DNA from: Egaibacter sp046050465
Lineage (GTDB): Bacteria > Pseudomonadota > Gammaproteobacteria > Burkholderiales > Burkholderiaceae_C
Direction: 5' to 3'
Length of the DNA stretch: 64,000 nt
NCBI GenBank assembly: GCA_046050465.1
Contig: JBJOPS010000019.1
Span: 1-64,000 of the forward strand
Part shown: in pieces, positions 33,675 to 42,669 of the stretch
How positions within the stretch are numbered: the stretch's first letter is position 1
Layout of the letters: the number at the start of each line of letters is the position of its first letter
Program-made: the position numbers and the translations under genes
Notes under the pieces: model-generated
Seen by the model: the letters and a program-made list of their open reading frames with translations, nothing else
The model's database searches: none
What the model was told of the DNA's origin: nothing

Positions 33675-34082
33675 ATGCAATTTCAAAAAATTCTGGTTCC
33701 GGTTGGCGGCATCATTCTGGTGGCTGCCGCTTACAGGGCTTACGGTTGGGGCGGTGTTGCAGTTGCCATGGGTGGACTGGTCATGTGGCTACTGCTGCAT
33801 TTCACACGCATGATGCAGGTGCTCAAACGCGCAGCAAATCGACCTGTCGGGTATGTGGGCAGTGCGGTCATGTTTAACGCCAAACTGCGATCCGGCGTAA
33901 CCCTGCTTCATGTCGTTGCAATGACCAAGGCGCTTGGCGAGTTGATATCCCCCCAAGACGAGCAGCCAGAGATGTTTCGCTGGACCGATGGAACACAGTC
34001 ATTTGTTACTTGTGAGTTTGTGGGCGGCAAACTGGTGAGGTGGGAACTGGTGCGCCCGGCGGTGGGCGGCAGTACACCGTAA
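33675..34082 (+). CDS. Conserved hypothetical membrane protein upstream of ilvE
   Basis: A 135-residue protein with two adjacent N-terminal membrane helices (residues 5-22 and 26-45) and a soluble C-terminal part of about 85 residues (AKLRSGVTLLHVVAMTKALG, FRWTDGTQSFVTCEFVGGKL). No catalytic motif is visible. The gene lies 30 bases before ilvE in the same direction, with AAGGAAT serving ilvE. I recall this small membrane protein next to ilvE in related genomes, but I know of no function for it. Confidence 0.72.
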   Translation: MQFQKILVPVGGIILVAAAYRAYGWGGVAVAMGGLVMWLLLHFTRMMQVLKRAANRPVGYVGSAVMFNAKLRSGVTLLHVVAMTKALGELISPQDEQPEMFRWTDGTQSFVTCEFVGGKLVRWELVRPAVGGSTP

Positions 34083-34112
34083 AATCAAAAAAAGTGAACC
34101 CAAGGAATAGAG

Positions 34113-35057
34113 ATGACAGCCTTGCCCCCCTCAATGTCAGACCGTGACGGCAAAATCTGGATGGACGGCCAGATGGTTGACTGGCGCGACGCAAAAATAC
34201 ACGTGCTTACCCACACTCTGCACTACGGTTGCGGCGCGTTTGAGGGCGTTCGCGCCTACAACACGGTGAATGGCACCGCCATCTTCCGCCTGGAAGAGCA
34301 CACGGAGCGCCTTTTCAACAGCGCCAAGATTTTGCGCATGACCATCCCCTTCACCAAAGAACAGGTGAACGAAGCGCAAAAAGCGGTGGTGCGCGAGAAC
34401 CACCTGGAGAGCTGCTACCTGCGCCCACTCACCTGGATTGGCGACAAAAAACTCGGCGTTTCACCCAAGGGCAACACCATTCACCTGATGGTCGCCGCCT
34501 GGCCGTGGGGCGCGTATCTGGGCGAAGAGGGTATGCGCCGCGGTATCCGCGTCAAGATTTCCAGCTACACCCGCCACCACGTCAACATCACCATGACGCA
34601 GGCCAAGGCAGTCAGCAACTACACCAACTCCATCCTGGCCAATATGGAAGCCACTGATGACGGGTATGACGAAGCGATGCTGCTCGATGCCAATGGTTTC
34701 GTGAGTGAAGGCGCGGGAGAGAACCTGTTCGTCATTAAGGGCGGTGTGGTTTACACGCCTGACCTGTCGGCCGGTGCGCTCAACGGCATTACCCGCAACA
34801 CCGTGTTCCACATCTGCAAGGATCTGGGCCTGGAAGTGGTGCAAAAACGAATCACGCGTGACGAGGTTTACATCTGCGATGAGGCATTCTTCACGGGTAC
34901 TGCGGCTGAAGTCACGCCAATTCGCGAACTGGATCGTATTGAGCTGGGCAGTGGTTCGCGCGGGCCCATCACCGAGAAAATACAGAGTGCGTTTTTTGAT
35001 ATTGTTAATGGTCGTAATCCGAAATATGCCCACTGGCTAACGAAGGTTTCAGCATGA
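34113..35057 (+). CDS. ilvE: Branched-chain amino acid aminotransferase IlvE
   Basis: A 314-residue fold-type IV PLP aminotransferase. The substrate-binding LHYGCGAFEGVRAYNT follows DGQMVDWRDAKIHVLTHTLH. The PLP Lys is residue 165 in MTQAKAVSNYTNSILA. The signature EGAGENLFVIKGGVVYTP and the C-terminal FFTGTAAEVTPIRELD complete the family pattern. It makes leucine, isoleucine and valine from 2-oxo acids with glutamate as donor. The ATG follows AAGGAA. It overlaps the zinc-finger gene by four bases (ATGA). Confidence 0.96.
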   Translation: MTALPPSMSDRDGKIWMDGQMVDWRDAKIHVLTHTLHYGCGAFEGVRAYNTVNGTAIFRLEEHTERLFNSAKILRMTIPFTKEQVNEAQKAVVRENHLESCYLRPLTWIGDKKLGVSPKGNTIHLMVAAWPWGAYLGEEGMRRGIRVKISSYTRHHVNITMTQAKAVSNYTNSILANMEATDDGYDEAMLLDANGFVSEGAGENLFVIKGGVVYTPDLSAGALNGITRNTVFHICKDLGLEVVQKRITRDEVYICDEAFFTGTAAEVTPIRELDRIELGSGSRGPITEKIQSAFFDIVNGRNPKYAHWLTKVSA

Positions 35058-35260
35058 GCAAGAACGCTATTGAATTGCTGGCCGCAGACCTTAACGCCCA
35101 GGGTGGCGTGTTCTGTCCCAGCCCTAAGGCAGACATGAAAGTCTGGAACAGCCACCCCAAGATTTACCTGGATGTCGCCCGTACCGGTGAGGCCAAATGC
35201 CCGTATTGCGGGACCATTTACCACCTGAAAGCCGGTGAGGTTGTGGGGCATCACCATTGA
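35054..35260 (+). CDS. Zinc-finger (CHCC-type) domain protein
   Basis: A 68-residue protein overlapping the ilvE stop by four bases. It has the zf-CHCC pattern: a Cys in GGVFCPSP, a His in NSHPKIYLD, and CPYCG near residues 51-55. It ends in a His cluster (GHHH). The family resembles the C-terminal part of complex I subunit NDUFS6 and commonly follows ilvE in betaproteobacteria. Its bacterial function is not established. The next gene begins with TTG overlapping its TGA, so the three genes are coupled. Confidence 0.88.
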   Translation: MSKNAIELLAADLNAQGGVFCPSPKADMKVWNSHPKIYLDVARTGEAKCPYCGTIYHLKAGEVVGHHH

Positions 35261-35856
35261 GTGAGGTGGTTCGTCGGCATCTGGATTTGGGCTGCGGCAG
35301 CAAACCCCGCAATCCCTACAACTGTGCCGAACTGTATGGTGTGGACATTCGTGACGGCCTGAGCGCTCCCGGAGTTGTGCGGATTGTGGCTGCCAATTTG
35401 AGTCTGCAACCCATACCGTTTGCTGACGGTTACTTTGACAGTGTTTCGGCATATGATTTTCTGGAGCATTTACCCCGTGTGGCAATCGACTATGCGAAGG
35501 CTGAGACGCATTTCCCATTTGTCGAACTGATGAACGAGGTGTTTCGGGTGCTCAAGCCAGGCGGGACTTTTTACGCCGTAACGCCAGCGTATCCCCATGC
35601 CAAGGCGTTTTGTGATCCCACCCATGTAAACTTCATTTCGAAAAAATCGCATGAGTACTTCACAGCCCCTGATCTCAGCGGGCGAATGTACGGATTTACA
35701 GGAAACTTTTCGCTAGTGCGTAATAAGAGAATTCACTTTCGCCGAAGAGCCTATGAGCCGTTGAAAATGTCGATCAGTGGCTCGGCTCAATATTTTGTTG
35801 ACAGGTTGCTAGGAAAGCAATCCCATCTTGTATGGGAGTTTAGGGCGTCTAAATGA
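35257..35856 (+). CDS. SAM-dependent methyltransferase
   Basis: A 199-residue class I methyltransferase. Motif I is HLDLGCGSKPRNPYN, the acidic end of strand 2 is YGVDIRDG, and the post-I region is FADGYFDSVSAYDFLEHLPR. RVLKPGGTFYAVTP is the motif III strand, followed by HVNFISKKSHEYFT. The start is TTG at 35257, overlapping the upstream TGA; no in-frame ATG precedes the conserved region. The following glycosyltransferases suggest a glycan or lipid-linked sugar substrate, but this is inference. From here to about 37.6 kb the DNA is visibly more AT-rich than its surroundings. Confidence 0.85.
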   Translation: MSEVVRRHLDLGCGSKPRNPYNCAELYGVDIRDGLSAPGVVRIVAANLSLQPIPFADGYFDSVSAYDFLEHLPRVAIDYAKAETHFPFVELMNEVFRVLKPGGTFYAVTPAYPHAKAFCDPTHVNFISKKSHEYFTAPDLSGRMYGFTGNFSLVRNKRIHFRRRAYEPLKMSISGSAQYFVDRLLGKQSHLVWEFRASK

Positions 35857-35892
35857 CAATGGCACTCTTCCTTTGATCGGGTTGCTGCAGCC

Positions 35893-36765
35893 ATGCTAGC
35901 AACAACCCATGCTGATGTCACTGTAGTTTATGTAACCTATCAGTCACTAGCTATAGTTGATCAACTTGCTCATGCTATCAATCGCGCGAGAAATGTGATC
36001 GTGGTTGATAACGCTAGCTCTGATGGCACTTTAGAGAAATTGCGTGAGAAGTGCCAACGAGCGCAATTCATAGAAAGCCAGATTAATCTTGGATTTGGTT
36101 GTGCCAACAATCTGGCTCTTGCGAATGTAAAAACCAAATTCGCACTGTTAGTGAATCCTGATTGCACTTATACCGAAGAGTCTTTAAGTCGCATGCTGGA
36201 GACATTTGATCAGTATCCAGGAGCTGCCTTGATCGCGCCGCAGGCAATTGGCCCCGGCGGCCCACAGGTCTCTTATCGAGCCGCCTATTTCGCCAAGCTT
36301 CGGCCAAGTAAATACATTGTTCCAGACGGCGTTACATCTGCCCAGTTTCTTTCTGGATGTTGTATGTTGCTGCGCTTGGAGGCCTTTGAAGATGACTATT
36401 TTGACCCGCGGTTTTTCCTGTATTTTGAAGATGATGACATTTGCTTGAGGGCGATCCGCCGAGGCTATGAATGCCTGCTTCAGCCGTCAGCCACGGTGTA
36501 TCACGAGCTTGGGCAAACGTCCACGCCCACTTTCAAAACGCTGGATATCAAGGCTTATCATTACGCAAGGTCCAAGCGATTGCTGACATATATACACCAA
36601 GGAAGACTGGCTGATTTGCGCGTTCAACTGAACTACTTATTGGTGTCCCCGTGGATGATTGTTCTTTTTTTTATATTGCTGAGAAAAAAAGAAATATTTA
36701 AGTGGTGGGGTCGTCTCCAAGCTGGATTTGCCATATTCGATGCAAGAAATGTTTCCAATGATTGA
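35893..36765 (+). CDS. Glycosyltransferase family 2 (rhamnosyltransferase-like)
   Basis: A 290-residue GT-A fold enzyme. The nucleotide-sugar site is VTVVYVTYQSLAIVDQLAHA then VIVVDNASSDGT. The DxD-like motif is LVNPDCTYT and the acceptor region SGCCMLLRLEAF, FYLYFEDDD-type as FFLYFEDDDICLRAIRRG. A C-terminal amphipathic or membrane helix at about 255-270 (SPWMIVLFFILL) would hold it at the inner membrane. This pattern is that of WbbL-type rhamnosyltransferases of surface polysaccharide synthesis. The coding sequence is AT-rich, with codon use unlike the flanking housekeeping genes. Confidence 0.88.
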   Translation: MLATTHADVTVVYVTYQSLAIVDQLAHAINRARNVIVVDNASSDGTLEKLREKCQRAQFIESQINLGFGCANNLALANVKTKFALLVNPDCTYTEESLSRMLETFDQYPGAALIAPQAIGPGGPQVSYRAAYFAKLRPSKYIVPDGVTSAQFLSGCCMLLRLEAFEDDYFDPRFFLYFEDDDICLRAIRRGYECLLQPSATVYHELGQTSTPTFKTLDIKAYHYARSKRLLTYIHQGRLADLRVQLNYLLVSPWMIVLFFILLRKKEIFKWWGRLQAGFAIFDARNVSND

Positions 36766-37597
36766 TCCCTCCCGCGCTGAAGTAGTCGTATCCACTTTCA
36801 ACAACCCCCTGGCCCTTGACGCATGCCTGTGTGCTCTTGCCCATCAAACGGTTCAAAATTTCAGCATCTGTATTGCAGATGACGGTTCCGGGCCGGAGAC
36901 GGGTGAAGTAATTGACCGCTGGTTGAGGGTTCTCGGACCTGAGCGTCTTCGACATGTATGGCATCCTGACAGAGGTTTCCAAAAAAACCAAATTCTGAAC
37001 CGCGCTATTGCATCGTCACGGGCCGACTATCTCATCATGATTGACGGTGACTGTTTATTAAGCCCGGGTGTTATTCATCGGCACTTAAAGAAGGCGCGTC
37101 CGGGTTACTTTCTATCCAGTGGCCTAGTAAGGTTGCCAAGCTCGGCAGGACCTGCGATCAGTCATGCATCGATTGCCGACGGATCCGTGTTTTGTGCGCA
37201 ATGGCTGACTACACACGGGGGTTTACGGCTGTTGGATCAGCTCAAGCTAGGACATCTCCCACTCTTTTTTTCTTCTGTTTTGGAGCATATTTCGCCAGTG
37301 AAACGAACGTGGAATGGAGCACATTCGTCAGCATGGCGTCAGAACCTTTTGGTGGTCAACGGATTCGACGAAACCATGAAATACGGCGGCGAGGATATTG
37401 AGTTGGGTTACCGACTGAATAATGCCGGAATACGCGGCCGGCATCTGCGATACAGCACTTTGGTGCTGCACATTGACCATGCGAGAGGTTACGTTGACGA
37501 AGGTGAAATTGCCAAGAACCGATTAATCATAAGAAAAACGCGCCAAGAAAATAGAATACGCACGACTTCTGGGATCGAGCCGCAGCATAACGCGTGA
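36758..37597 (+). CDS. Glycosyltransferase family 2 (chondroitin-synthase-like)
   Basis: A 279-residue GT2 protein when started at ATG 36758 (MIDPSRAEVVVSTFNNP), overlapping the previous stop by eight bases; ATG 36740 or TTG 36728 are alternatives. The donor site reads SICIADDGSG, the DxD is MIDGDCLLSPG, and the C-terminal galactosyltransferase-type segment is VNGFDETMKYGGEDIELGYR. The region FDE-GGEDIELGYRL is typical of processive and capsular GT2 enzymes. It probably adds a sugar to a surface glycan together with its neighbour. It converges on the O-antigen-ligase-like gene. Confidence 0.86.
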   Translation: MIDPSRAEVVVSTFNNPLALDACLCALAHQTVQNFSICIADDGSGPETGEVIDRWLRVLGPERLRHVWHPDRGFQKNQILNRAIASSRADYLIMIDGDCLLSPGVIHRHLKKARPGYFLSSGLVRLPSSAGPAISHASIADGSVFCAQWLTTHGGLRLLDQLKLGHLPLFFSSVLEHISPVKRTWNGAHSSAWRQNLLVVNGFDETMKYGGEDIELGYRLNNAGIRGRHLRYSTLVLHIDHARGYVDEGEIAKNRLIIRKTRQENRIRTTSGIEPQHNA

Positions 37598-37634
37598 CTA
37601 TTTCCCCAGTTGTCTGGAGATGGTTCATCACTCG

Positions 37635-38852
37635 TTACCTCCTGCCGGGACTACGTATTCGCCAAACTGAGGACATCGGCTCACTAGCCAGGCGAAGGTA
37701 GATCCCCATTATCCATAGCAAACCAAGTCCGATGGATGCATCTCTGGTAGCAGAATTTACTGCGCTTGCTAGCAAAACGGCTAGTGCGGCAACAAAAGCA
37801 GTCTGTCCGGTACTGCCTTGCCGCCTCCATCCCGCAGCGCACGCAGCAATGAGCAACGAGAGCAACAAAAGACCGCCAGGAACACCCGCTTGCGAGCCCA
37901 TCCAGAGGTAATCGTTGTGAGGCATGTTGTACCCGGCAAACTCTGCAGGAGCTCGCAGTTGCCATTGACTGGTCCAGCCGCCAATACCCCATCCCATCAG
38001 CGGATGATCGGCCACCATGGCCGCAGTTTCCCGGTACATCTGCAAGCGAATGCCCCAGCTGTCGTGGCTCCAGGTGCCTCCCCGGGCACGCTCAATATCA
38101 TTGAAGCCTTGAGCCAGTCGGTCGTGTATCGGCGGTACGCTCACCAATAGCGAGCCTGCCAAAACTACGGCTGCAGCCAAAGCAAAAACCAGCCGTGCGC
38201 GGTATTGACGCCATTGATGGCACAGAGCCGCTGCTGGTGCCAGTACCAGGATAAGCAAAGACGTACGGTTTGGAAGCGCCCAAACGATAACGGTCAGCAC
38301 GGCACAAACCAAAACCAGTGCGAGTGCGCGTACTGCTGGCGACGGTGTGTTAAGAGCGATCACGATGCCTGAGCCGCCAGCCACGGTTAGCAGCAGGTTG
38401 TTGCCTATCGTTTTATTGCCCGTAATCTTGATCAGGCTGGACCAGATCGTCCAGTCCGGCAAGGCGATCAGATGGTTCACACCAATCACGACCAAAGCGG
38501 CGATAACAGCGATGGCAAACCCCCTTACGGCCCAAGCAGCTTCCTCGGGCTTCAAGGCCAAAGCCAGGGCGAGCGTTAAGGCAATCCGCGCAATGTGCCA
38601 GAGATTGGACGGAGTCTGCTCGTACAGAGTGGGTTGAAGCACCAGTACGATGACGCTCCACAAGACAAAGGCGACCAATGGCCAGAAAATCAAGTGTTCC
38701 CTGACTCGCTGAAAGCGCTCCAACCGCCCGGACTGAACCAGCATGCATAAAGCCAACATGAAGAAAGCCAGGTAATTCACACCCACTGGCAAAAACACCA
38801 CGAGCCCCCAAAAAAGCGCTGCGTAGCGAGTCAGGTGGTTAAACGTCATCAA
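37635..38852 (-). CDS. O-antigen ligase/pilin glycan ligase family membrane protein
   Basis: A 405-residue protein with about eleven hydrophobic segments and one large periplasmic loop (about residues 245-330). That loop contains WGIRLQMYRETAAMVADHPL, MGWGIGGW and MPHNDYLWMGSQAGVPGG, the Wzy_C signature with the conserved Arg and His residues. Such proteins transfer a lipid-linked glycan to lipid A core (WaaL) or to pilin (PglL/TfpO). Which one cannot be told from sequence alone. The two glycosyltransferases convergent to it support a surface-glycan role. Confidence 0.85.
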   Translation of the reverse strand: MMTFNHLTRYAALFWGLVVFLPVGVNYLAFFMLALCMLVQSGRLERFQRVREHLIFWPLVAFVLWSVIVLVLQPTLYEQTPSNLWHIARIALTLALALALKPEEAAWAVRGFAIAVIAALVVIGVNHLIALPDWTIWSSLIKITGNKTIGNNLLLTVAGGSGIVIALNTPSPAVRALALVLVCAVLTVIVWALPNRTSLLILVLAPAAALCHQWRQYRARLVFALAAAVVLAGSLLVSVPPIHDRLAQGFNDIERARGGTWSHDSWGIRLQMYRETAAMVADHPLMGWGIGGWTSQWQLRAPAEFAGYNMPHNDYLWMGSQAGVPGGLLLLSLLIAACAAGWRRQGSTGQTAFVAALAVLLASAVNSATRDASIGLGLLWIMGIYLRLASEPMSSVWRIRSPGRR

Positions 38853-38890
38853 TTGATTTTATGAGCACCCGGTGCGTGCTCTATCTGGAC

Positions 38891-38914
38891 AAAAAAAAGC
38901 CACCTTGCGGTGGC
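38891..38914 (-). terminator. Rho-independent terminator for the 41069-39087 two-component operon
   Basis: Stem GCCACC / GGTGGC with a 4-base loop; on the minus strand the hairpin is followed by eight T residues (A-run 38891-38898). It lies about 170 bases past the kinase stop. The rest of the 38853-39086 gap contains no gene I can support. Confidence 0.85.
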
Positions 38915-39086
38915 TTTATAAAAGTCCCCGAGAGGACGTCGTTGGAAAACTGACGGGCCGTGTACGGCGTTGTTGTTGTCGACTTTGTATGCATTGACCG
39001 TGACAGCACCTGAAGAAAATGTATCCCTACGCAGCCTGCATTCCCATCCTTCAAATCGGGGGTTTTATGTGCTTTTCACACAAAAA

Positions 39087-40343
39087 TCAGGGCTTTTCGG
39101 CATTTTCCTGTGCCAGCGGCAAGCTTAAAACGAAGCAGGCGCCCTCACCTGGTGCGTTTTCGCAGTGAACCGAGCCACCGTGCCGTGTAGCGATGGATTT
39201 GACCAGCGACAGGCCCAAGCCCACACCGCCATCTCGCTCGGTTGCGCCAGGGAGGCGATAAAACGGCTCAAAAATGCGTTCGCGCAGCTCAACGGGCACA
39301 CCCGGGCCGTGATCACACACCCGCACCACCGCTGTATCACTTGCTTGCTGCAAAGTGACCGTAACCTCGCCGGCGCCATGGCGACGCGCATTTTCCAGCA
39401 GGTTGCGTACCGCGCGGCGCAGCAGTTTGGAGACCCCCTGCACGGCCAGCACGGATGCGCCGCCGCCAGACTGAACATCCAGCTCGGCCTGAACACGGGC
39501 ACATTCTTCGGCAGCCAGGCCGATCAGGTCCACTGACTCAATGCTGCCCAAGTCAGCTTCTCGGGCGTCCAGGCGGCTGGCCAGCAGGATTTCATCGATC
39601 AGTTGGTCCAGCTCGCCAATATTGCGGGCAATTTCATTTCTGGACGCAGGTGATGAGGTGGTGCCCATCAGTTCCAGCCCCATGCGGATGCGTGTCAACG
39701 GGGAGCGCAACTCATGGGAGGCATTGGCCAGCAGCGACTTTTGAGACGCCAACAAGCTTTCACGGGACTGGATGAGGGCCTGGATGCGTTCAGCCGCGTT
39801 GTTGAAGCGGGTTGCCAGAAACGCCACTTCGTCCTGCCCATCCTCAGACAGGCGGGTGGACAAGTCGCCAGCGCCCCAGCGCTCCACCCCCTGCTGCACG
39901 GTTTCGAGCCGTTTGGTCAGTCGCCGGACAATGGGATAGGTGGCTATCGCCACGGCGAGTGCCACCAGGCCCAGCATCCAGGCAAAGCCGAAAGGCATGC
40001 GCATGGGCTGGTGGCCGGGCTCCACGCGATTTGCATATGGCCGGTTGGGCCGTGGCAACTGGATGAAAAGCGTGGTTCCATCCACCATGGTGACCTGAAA
40101 TTCAGGCCCCTGGCCCGGCACCCGGGTAGGCCTCAGCGGAGCCTGGCCGATCACCTCACCGGTCTCATTGCGCAGCACAATCTCGCGTCCCGGGCGCTCG
40201 GCCCGTTCGCGCTCCCGTTCCGCACGTTCCTGCTCGAACTCCAGCCGTGCCAGCCACCCTGCCACCAGCGCCAGCACGGCGATAGTGGCCACCACGGCCA
40301 GCCAGATGCGCAAATACAGACGCTGATGAAACGGTGTGCTCAT
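39087..40343 (-). CDS. Sensor histidine kinase (RstB/CpxA-like)
   Basis: A 418-residue kinase. Membrane segments are at residues 13-33 and 119-139, enclosing a periplasmic domain rich in charged residues (RAERERERAERPGRE). HAMP follows to about 195, and the phosphoacceptor is His 210 in LLANASHELRSPLTRIRMG. The N box lies in RNLLENARRHGAG and the G boxes are DHGPGVP and VGLGLSLVKSIA. It works with the response regulator nine bases upstream. The signal is unknown; envelope stress is the usual role of the closest-looking families. Confidence 0.92.
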   Translation of the reverse strand: MSTPFHQRLYLRIWLAVVATIAVLALVAGWLARLEFEQERAERERERAERPGREIVLRNETGEVIGQAPLRPTRVPGQGPEFQVTMVDGTTLFIQLPRPNRPYANRVEPGHQPMRMPFGFAWMLGLVALAVAIATYPIVRRLTKRLETVQQGVERWGAGDLSTRLSEDGQDEVAFLATRFNNAAERIQALIQSRESLLASQKSLLANASHELRSPLTRIRMGLELMGTTSSPASRNEIARNIGELDQLIDEILLASRLDAREADLGSIESVDLIGLAAEECARVQAELDVQSGGGASVLAVQGVSKLLRRAVRNLLENARRHGAGEVTVTLQQASDTAVVRVCDHGPGVPVELRERIFEPFYRLPGATERDGGVGLGLSLVKSIATRHGGSVHCENAPGEGACFVLSLPLAQENAEKP

Positions 40344-40352
40344 GAAGCCGGT

Positions 40353-41069
40353 TTAGTCTTGCTGGCGCGCAAACACGTAACCCACACCGCGCACGGTCAA
40401 AATGCGTTTCGGGTTTTTGGCGTCAATTTCGATGGCCGCCCGGATGCGGCCCATGTGTACATCGATAGACCGGTCAAACGCGTCCAGCTCGCGCCCGCGC
40501 ACGGCCTCCATGATCTGGTCACGTGTCAGCACGCGGCCCGCGCGCTCGGCCAGCGCCACCAGCAGGTCAAATTGATAAGACGTCAGGTCACACGGCTGCG
40601 AACCGACTGATACCGTTCGGGCATCGCGGTCAACTTCCAGCGAGCCAAAGCGCAGCACTTTGCCGTTGGTCGCAGCGCCATCCACCCGTCGGCGCAGCAC
40701 CGCGCGGATGCGGGCCAGCAGCTCGCGGGGCTCAAACGGTTTGGGCAAATAGTCATCGGCACCCAGCTCCAGACCGATGATGCGGTCCATCGGGTCGCCT
40801 TTGGCGGTGAGCATCAGCACCGGAATCTGGGCAACGGCGCCCGGCAGGGCTCGAATGCGGCGGCACACTTCCAGTCCATCGATATCAGGCAGCATCAGAT
40901 CCAGGATGACCAGGCCGGGTGGTGCGTTGCCTGAAGCTTCCTGCAAACGGGCCAGACCGCTCAGGCCATCGCCCGCGTGGCTGACTGCGAAGCCGGACTG
41001 TCCCAGATACTCGCTCACCATCCCCGCGAGGCGGTTGTCGTCTTCAATCATCAGCAGTTGTTGGCTCAT
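40353..41069 (-). CDS. OmpR-family response regulator (RstA-like)
   Basis: A 238-residue regulator. Acidic residues are at 9-11, the phosphoacceptor Asp is at 57 (VILDLMLPDIDG), Thr is in LMLTAKGD, and Lys in DDYLPKPFEPRE. The winged-helix domain is complete (LTSYQFDLLVALAERAGRVL, VHMGRIRAAIEID, TVRGVGYVFA). It is transcribed with the kinase at 39087 and is the first gene of that pair. The 142-base gap to the ampG stop contains part of a dispersed repeat. Confidence 0.93.
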   Translation of the reverse strand: MSQQLLMIEDDNRLAGMVSEYLGQSGFAVSHAGDGLSGLARLQEASGNAPPGLVILDLMLPDIDGLEVCRRIRALPGAVAQIPVLMLTAKGDPMDRIIGLELGADDYLPKPFEPRELLARIRAVLRRRVDGAATNGKVLRFGSLEVDRDARTVSVGSQPCDLTSYQFDLLVALAERAGRVLTRDQIMEAVRGRELDAFDRSIDVHMGRIRAAIEIDAKNPKRILTVRGVGYVFARQQD

Positions 41070-41211
41070 GGCTGCAGTCTACGCCGGGCTGTCCGGCAAA
41101 AGCGGGTTCAGGAAAGGCCGTTTACCGATAGATCATGCGCACCGGTGGTCAAACCCGGTTGAAGCGTGGGTAAAGAAAGGTAAACAAAAAGCCTGTGGAT
41201 CAGTCAACCAA

Positions 41212-41263
41212 ATCACTATAAAAATAATAGCTACTCACGCATATTCAGTGAGGGCGGGAGTCG
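41212..41263 (+). repeat. Dispersed ~55-bp repeat, copy G, at the ampG 3' end
   Basis: ATCACTATAAAAATAATAGC, TACTCACGCATATTC, AGTGAGGGCGGGAGTCGC. It is antisense to ampG and contributes the TGA stop (41245-41247) and the codons for the last residues Arg-Pro-His. Confidence 0.8.
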
Positions 41264-42594
41264 CTTTTCGACCTTGAATTCGACCTTGAAGCCAGCCAGA
41301 TCAACAGCAATACCGGCACGCCCAGCATCGCGGTGGCGTTGAAAAATTCGGCATAACCAAATGCATCGACAAACTGGCCCGAAAACCCCGCCAGAAACTT
41401 GGGCAGCAGCAGCATCATGGAGCTGAACAGCGCGTACTGCGTGGCCGAATACTGCACATTCGTCAGGCTGGACAGGTAGGCAATGAACGCTGCCGAGGCT
41501 ATGCCGCTGGACAGGTTGTCTGCAGAAATCACAAAAATCAGCGCACTCAGGTCATGGCCATGGGCCGCCAGCCAGGCAAACAGCAGGTTGGTGGCAGCGC
41601 TCAGAATCGCGCCCAGCATCAGGATGCGCATCACGCCAAACCGCATCGACAGCACGCCGCCCACGAAGGCGCCCACCAGCGTCATGATCACGCCGTACAC
41701 CTTGGTTACCAGCGCCACTTCGTCCTTGGTGTAGCCCAGATCCACGTAAAACGGGTTGGCCATGATGCCCATCACCACATCGCTGATACGGTAGATGGCG
41801 ATCAGCGCCAGGATCAGCACGGCCTGCCAGCGGTAGCGGCGGATGAAATCGGCAAAGGGTTCCACCAGCGCGCCCCTGAGCCAGTCGGCCGCGTTTTTGG
41901 CAGGAGGCAACTCGCGGTGTACGGGCTCCCTGGAAAACAGCACGGTCAGCACACCCAGCAGCATCGACGCGGCCATGACCAGGTAAGCAGTCTGCCAGGC
42001 GCCATGCTGGTAACTGCTCACATCGGCGACCTCGGCGCGGGCCGCAATCCATAGCACGCCGGCACCCGCCCAGATCATCGCCAGCCGGTAACCGGTCTGG
42101 TAAGTGGCGGCCAGCGCTGCCTGACGCTCCACGTCTGCCGACTCGATCCGGTAAGCGTCCAGCGCGATGTCCTGAGTGGCGGAGGCAAATGCCACTGTCA
42201 GTGCGCCCCAGACCATGGGGGTCAGGGTTAATTTGGGGTCCGTCATGGCCATGGCAACCAGGGCTGCGATGATCGCCAGCTGCGACAGCAACAGCCAGCT
42301 GCGCCGGCGTCCCATCAGATGGGTCAGCACTGGAATGGGCATGCGGTCCACCAGCGGCGACCAGACCCACTTGAAGCCATACGCCAGCCCCACCCAGCTC
42401 AGGTGACCAATGGTGGTGCGGTTGATGCCGGCTTCGCGCAGCCAGAAACTCAGCGTGCCAAATACCAGCAGCAGGGGCAACCCGGCAGAAAAGCCCAGCA
42501 GCAGCATGCGGATGCTGGCCGGCTCCAGGTAGACATGCAGGGATTCAGTCCACGAAAGCTTGGGCTGGGGCGTTGTAACGGTGGATTCAGTCAT
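41245..42594 (-). CDS. ampG: AmpG-family muropeptide permease (MFS)
   Basis: A 449-residue transporter started at ATG 42594 (MTESTVTTPQPKLSWTESLH). Twelve or more hydrophobic segments are present, with the AmpG signatures LLLGFSAGLPLLLVFGTLSF, GLAYGFKWVWSPLVDRMPIP and TQDIALDAYRIE. AmpG imports anhydromuropeptides for peptidoglycan recycling and beta-lactamase induction. The frame stays open far upstream of 42594, but that stretch is antisense to the M48 peptidase gene and not homologous. The C terminus ends in a polar Ser/Arg/Lys tail partly made by a dispersed repeat. Confidence 0.92.
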   Translation of the reverse strand: MTESTVTTPQPKLSWTESLHVYLEPASIRMLLLGFSAGLPLLLVFGTLSFWLREAGINRTTIGHLSWVGLAYGFKWVWSPLVDRMPIPVLTHLMGRRRSWLLLSQLAIIAALVAMAMTDPKLTLTPMVWGALTVAFASATQDIALDAYRIESADVERQAALAATYQTGYRLAMIWAGAGVLWIAARAEVADVSSYQHGAWQTAYLVMAASMLLGVLTVLFSREPVHRELPPAKNAADWLRGALVEPFADFIRRYRWQAVLILALIAIYRISDVVMGIMANPFYVDLGYTKDEVALVTKVYGVIMTLVGAFVGGVLSMRFGVMRILMLGAILSAATNLLFAWLAAHGHDLSALIFVISADNLSSGIASAAFIAYLSSLTNVQYSATQYALFSSMMLLLPKFLAGFSGQFVDAFGYAEFFNATAMLGVPVLLLIWLASRSNSRSKSDSRPH

Positions 42595-42669
42595 GAGACG
42601 GGGTCCGGATGGTGTGGGGTCTAAACATGGCTTGATGGGGCATCGCCCAAATTTGCTTATTATTGACGT

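Noticed and set aside
38915..39086. A possible pilin remnant on the minus strand between the kinase and the ligase
   Set aside because: Some pilin-like phrases appear in different frames but no continuous frame, leader peptide or Cys pair is present; it is best treated as the 3' untranslated region before the 38891 terminator.
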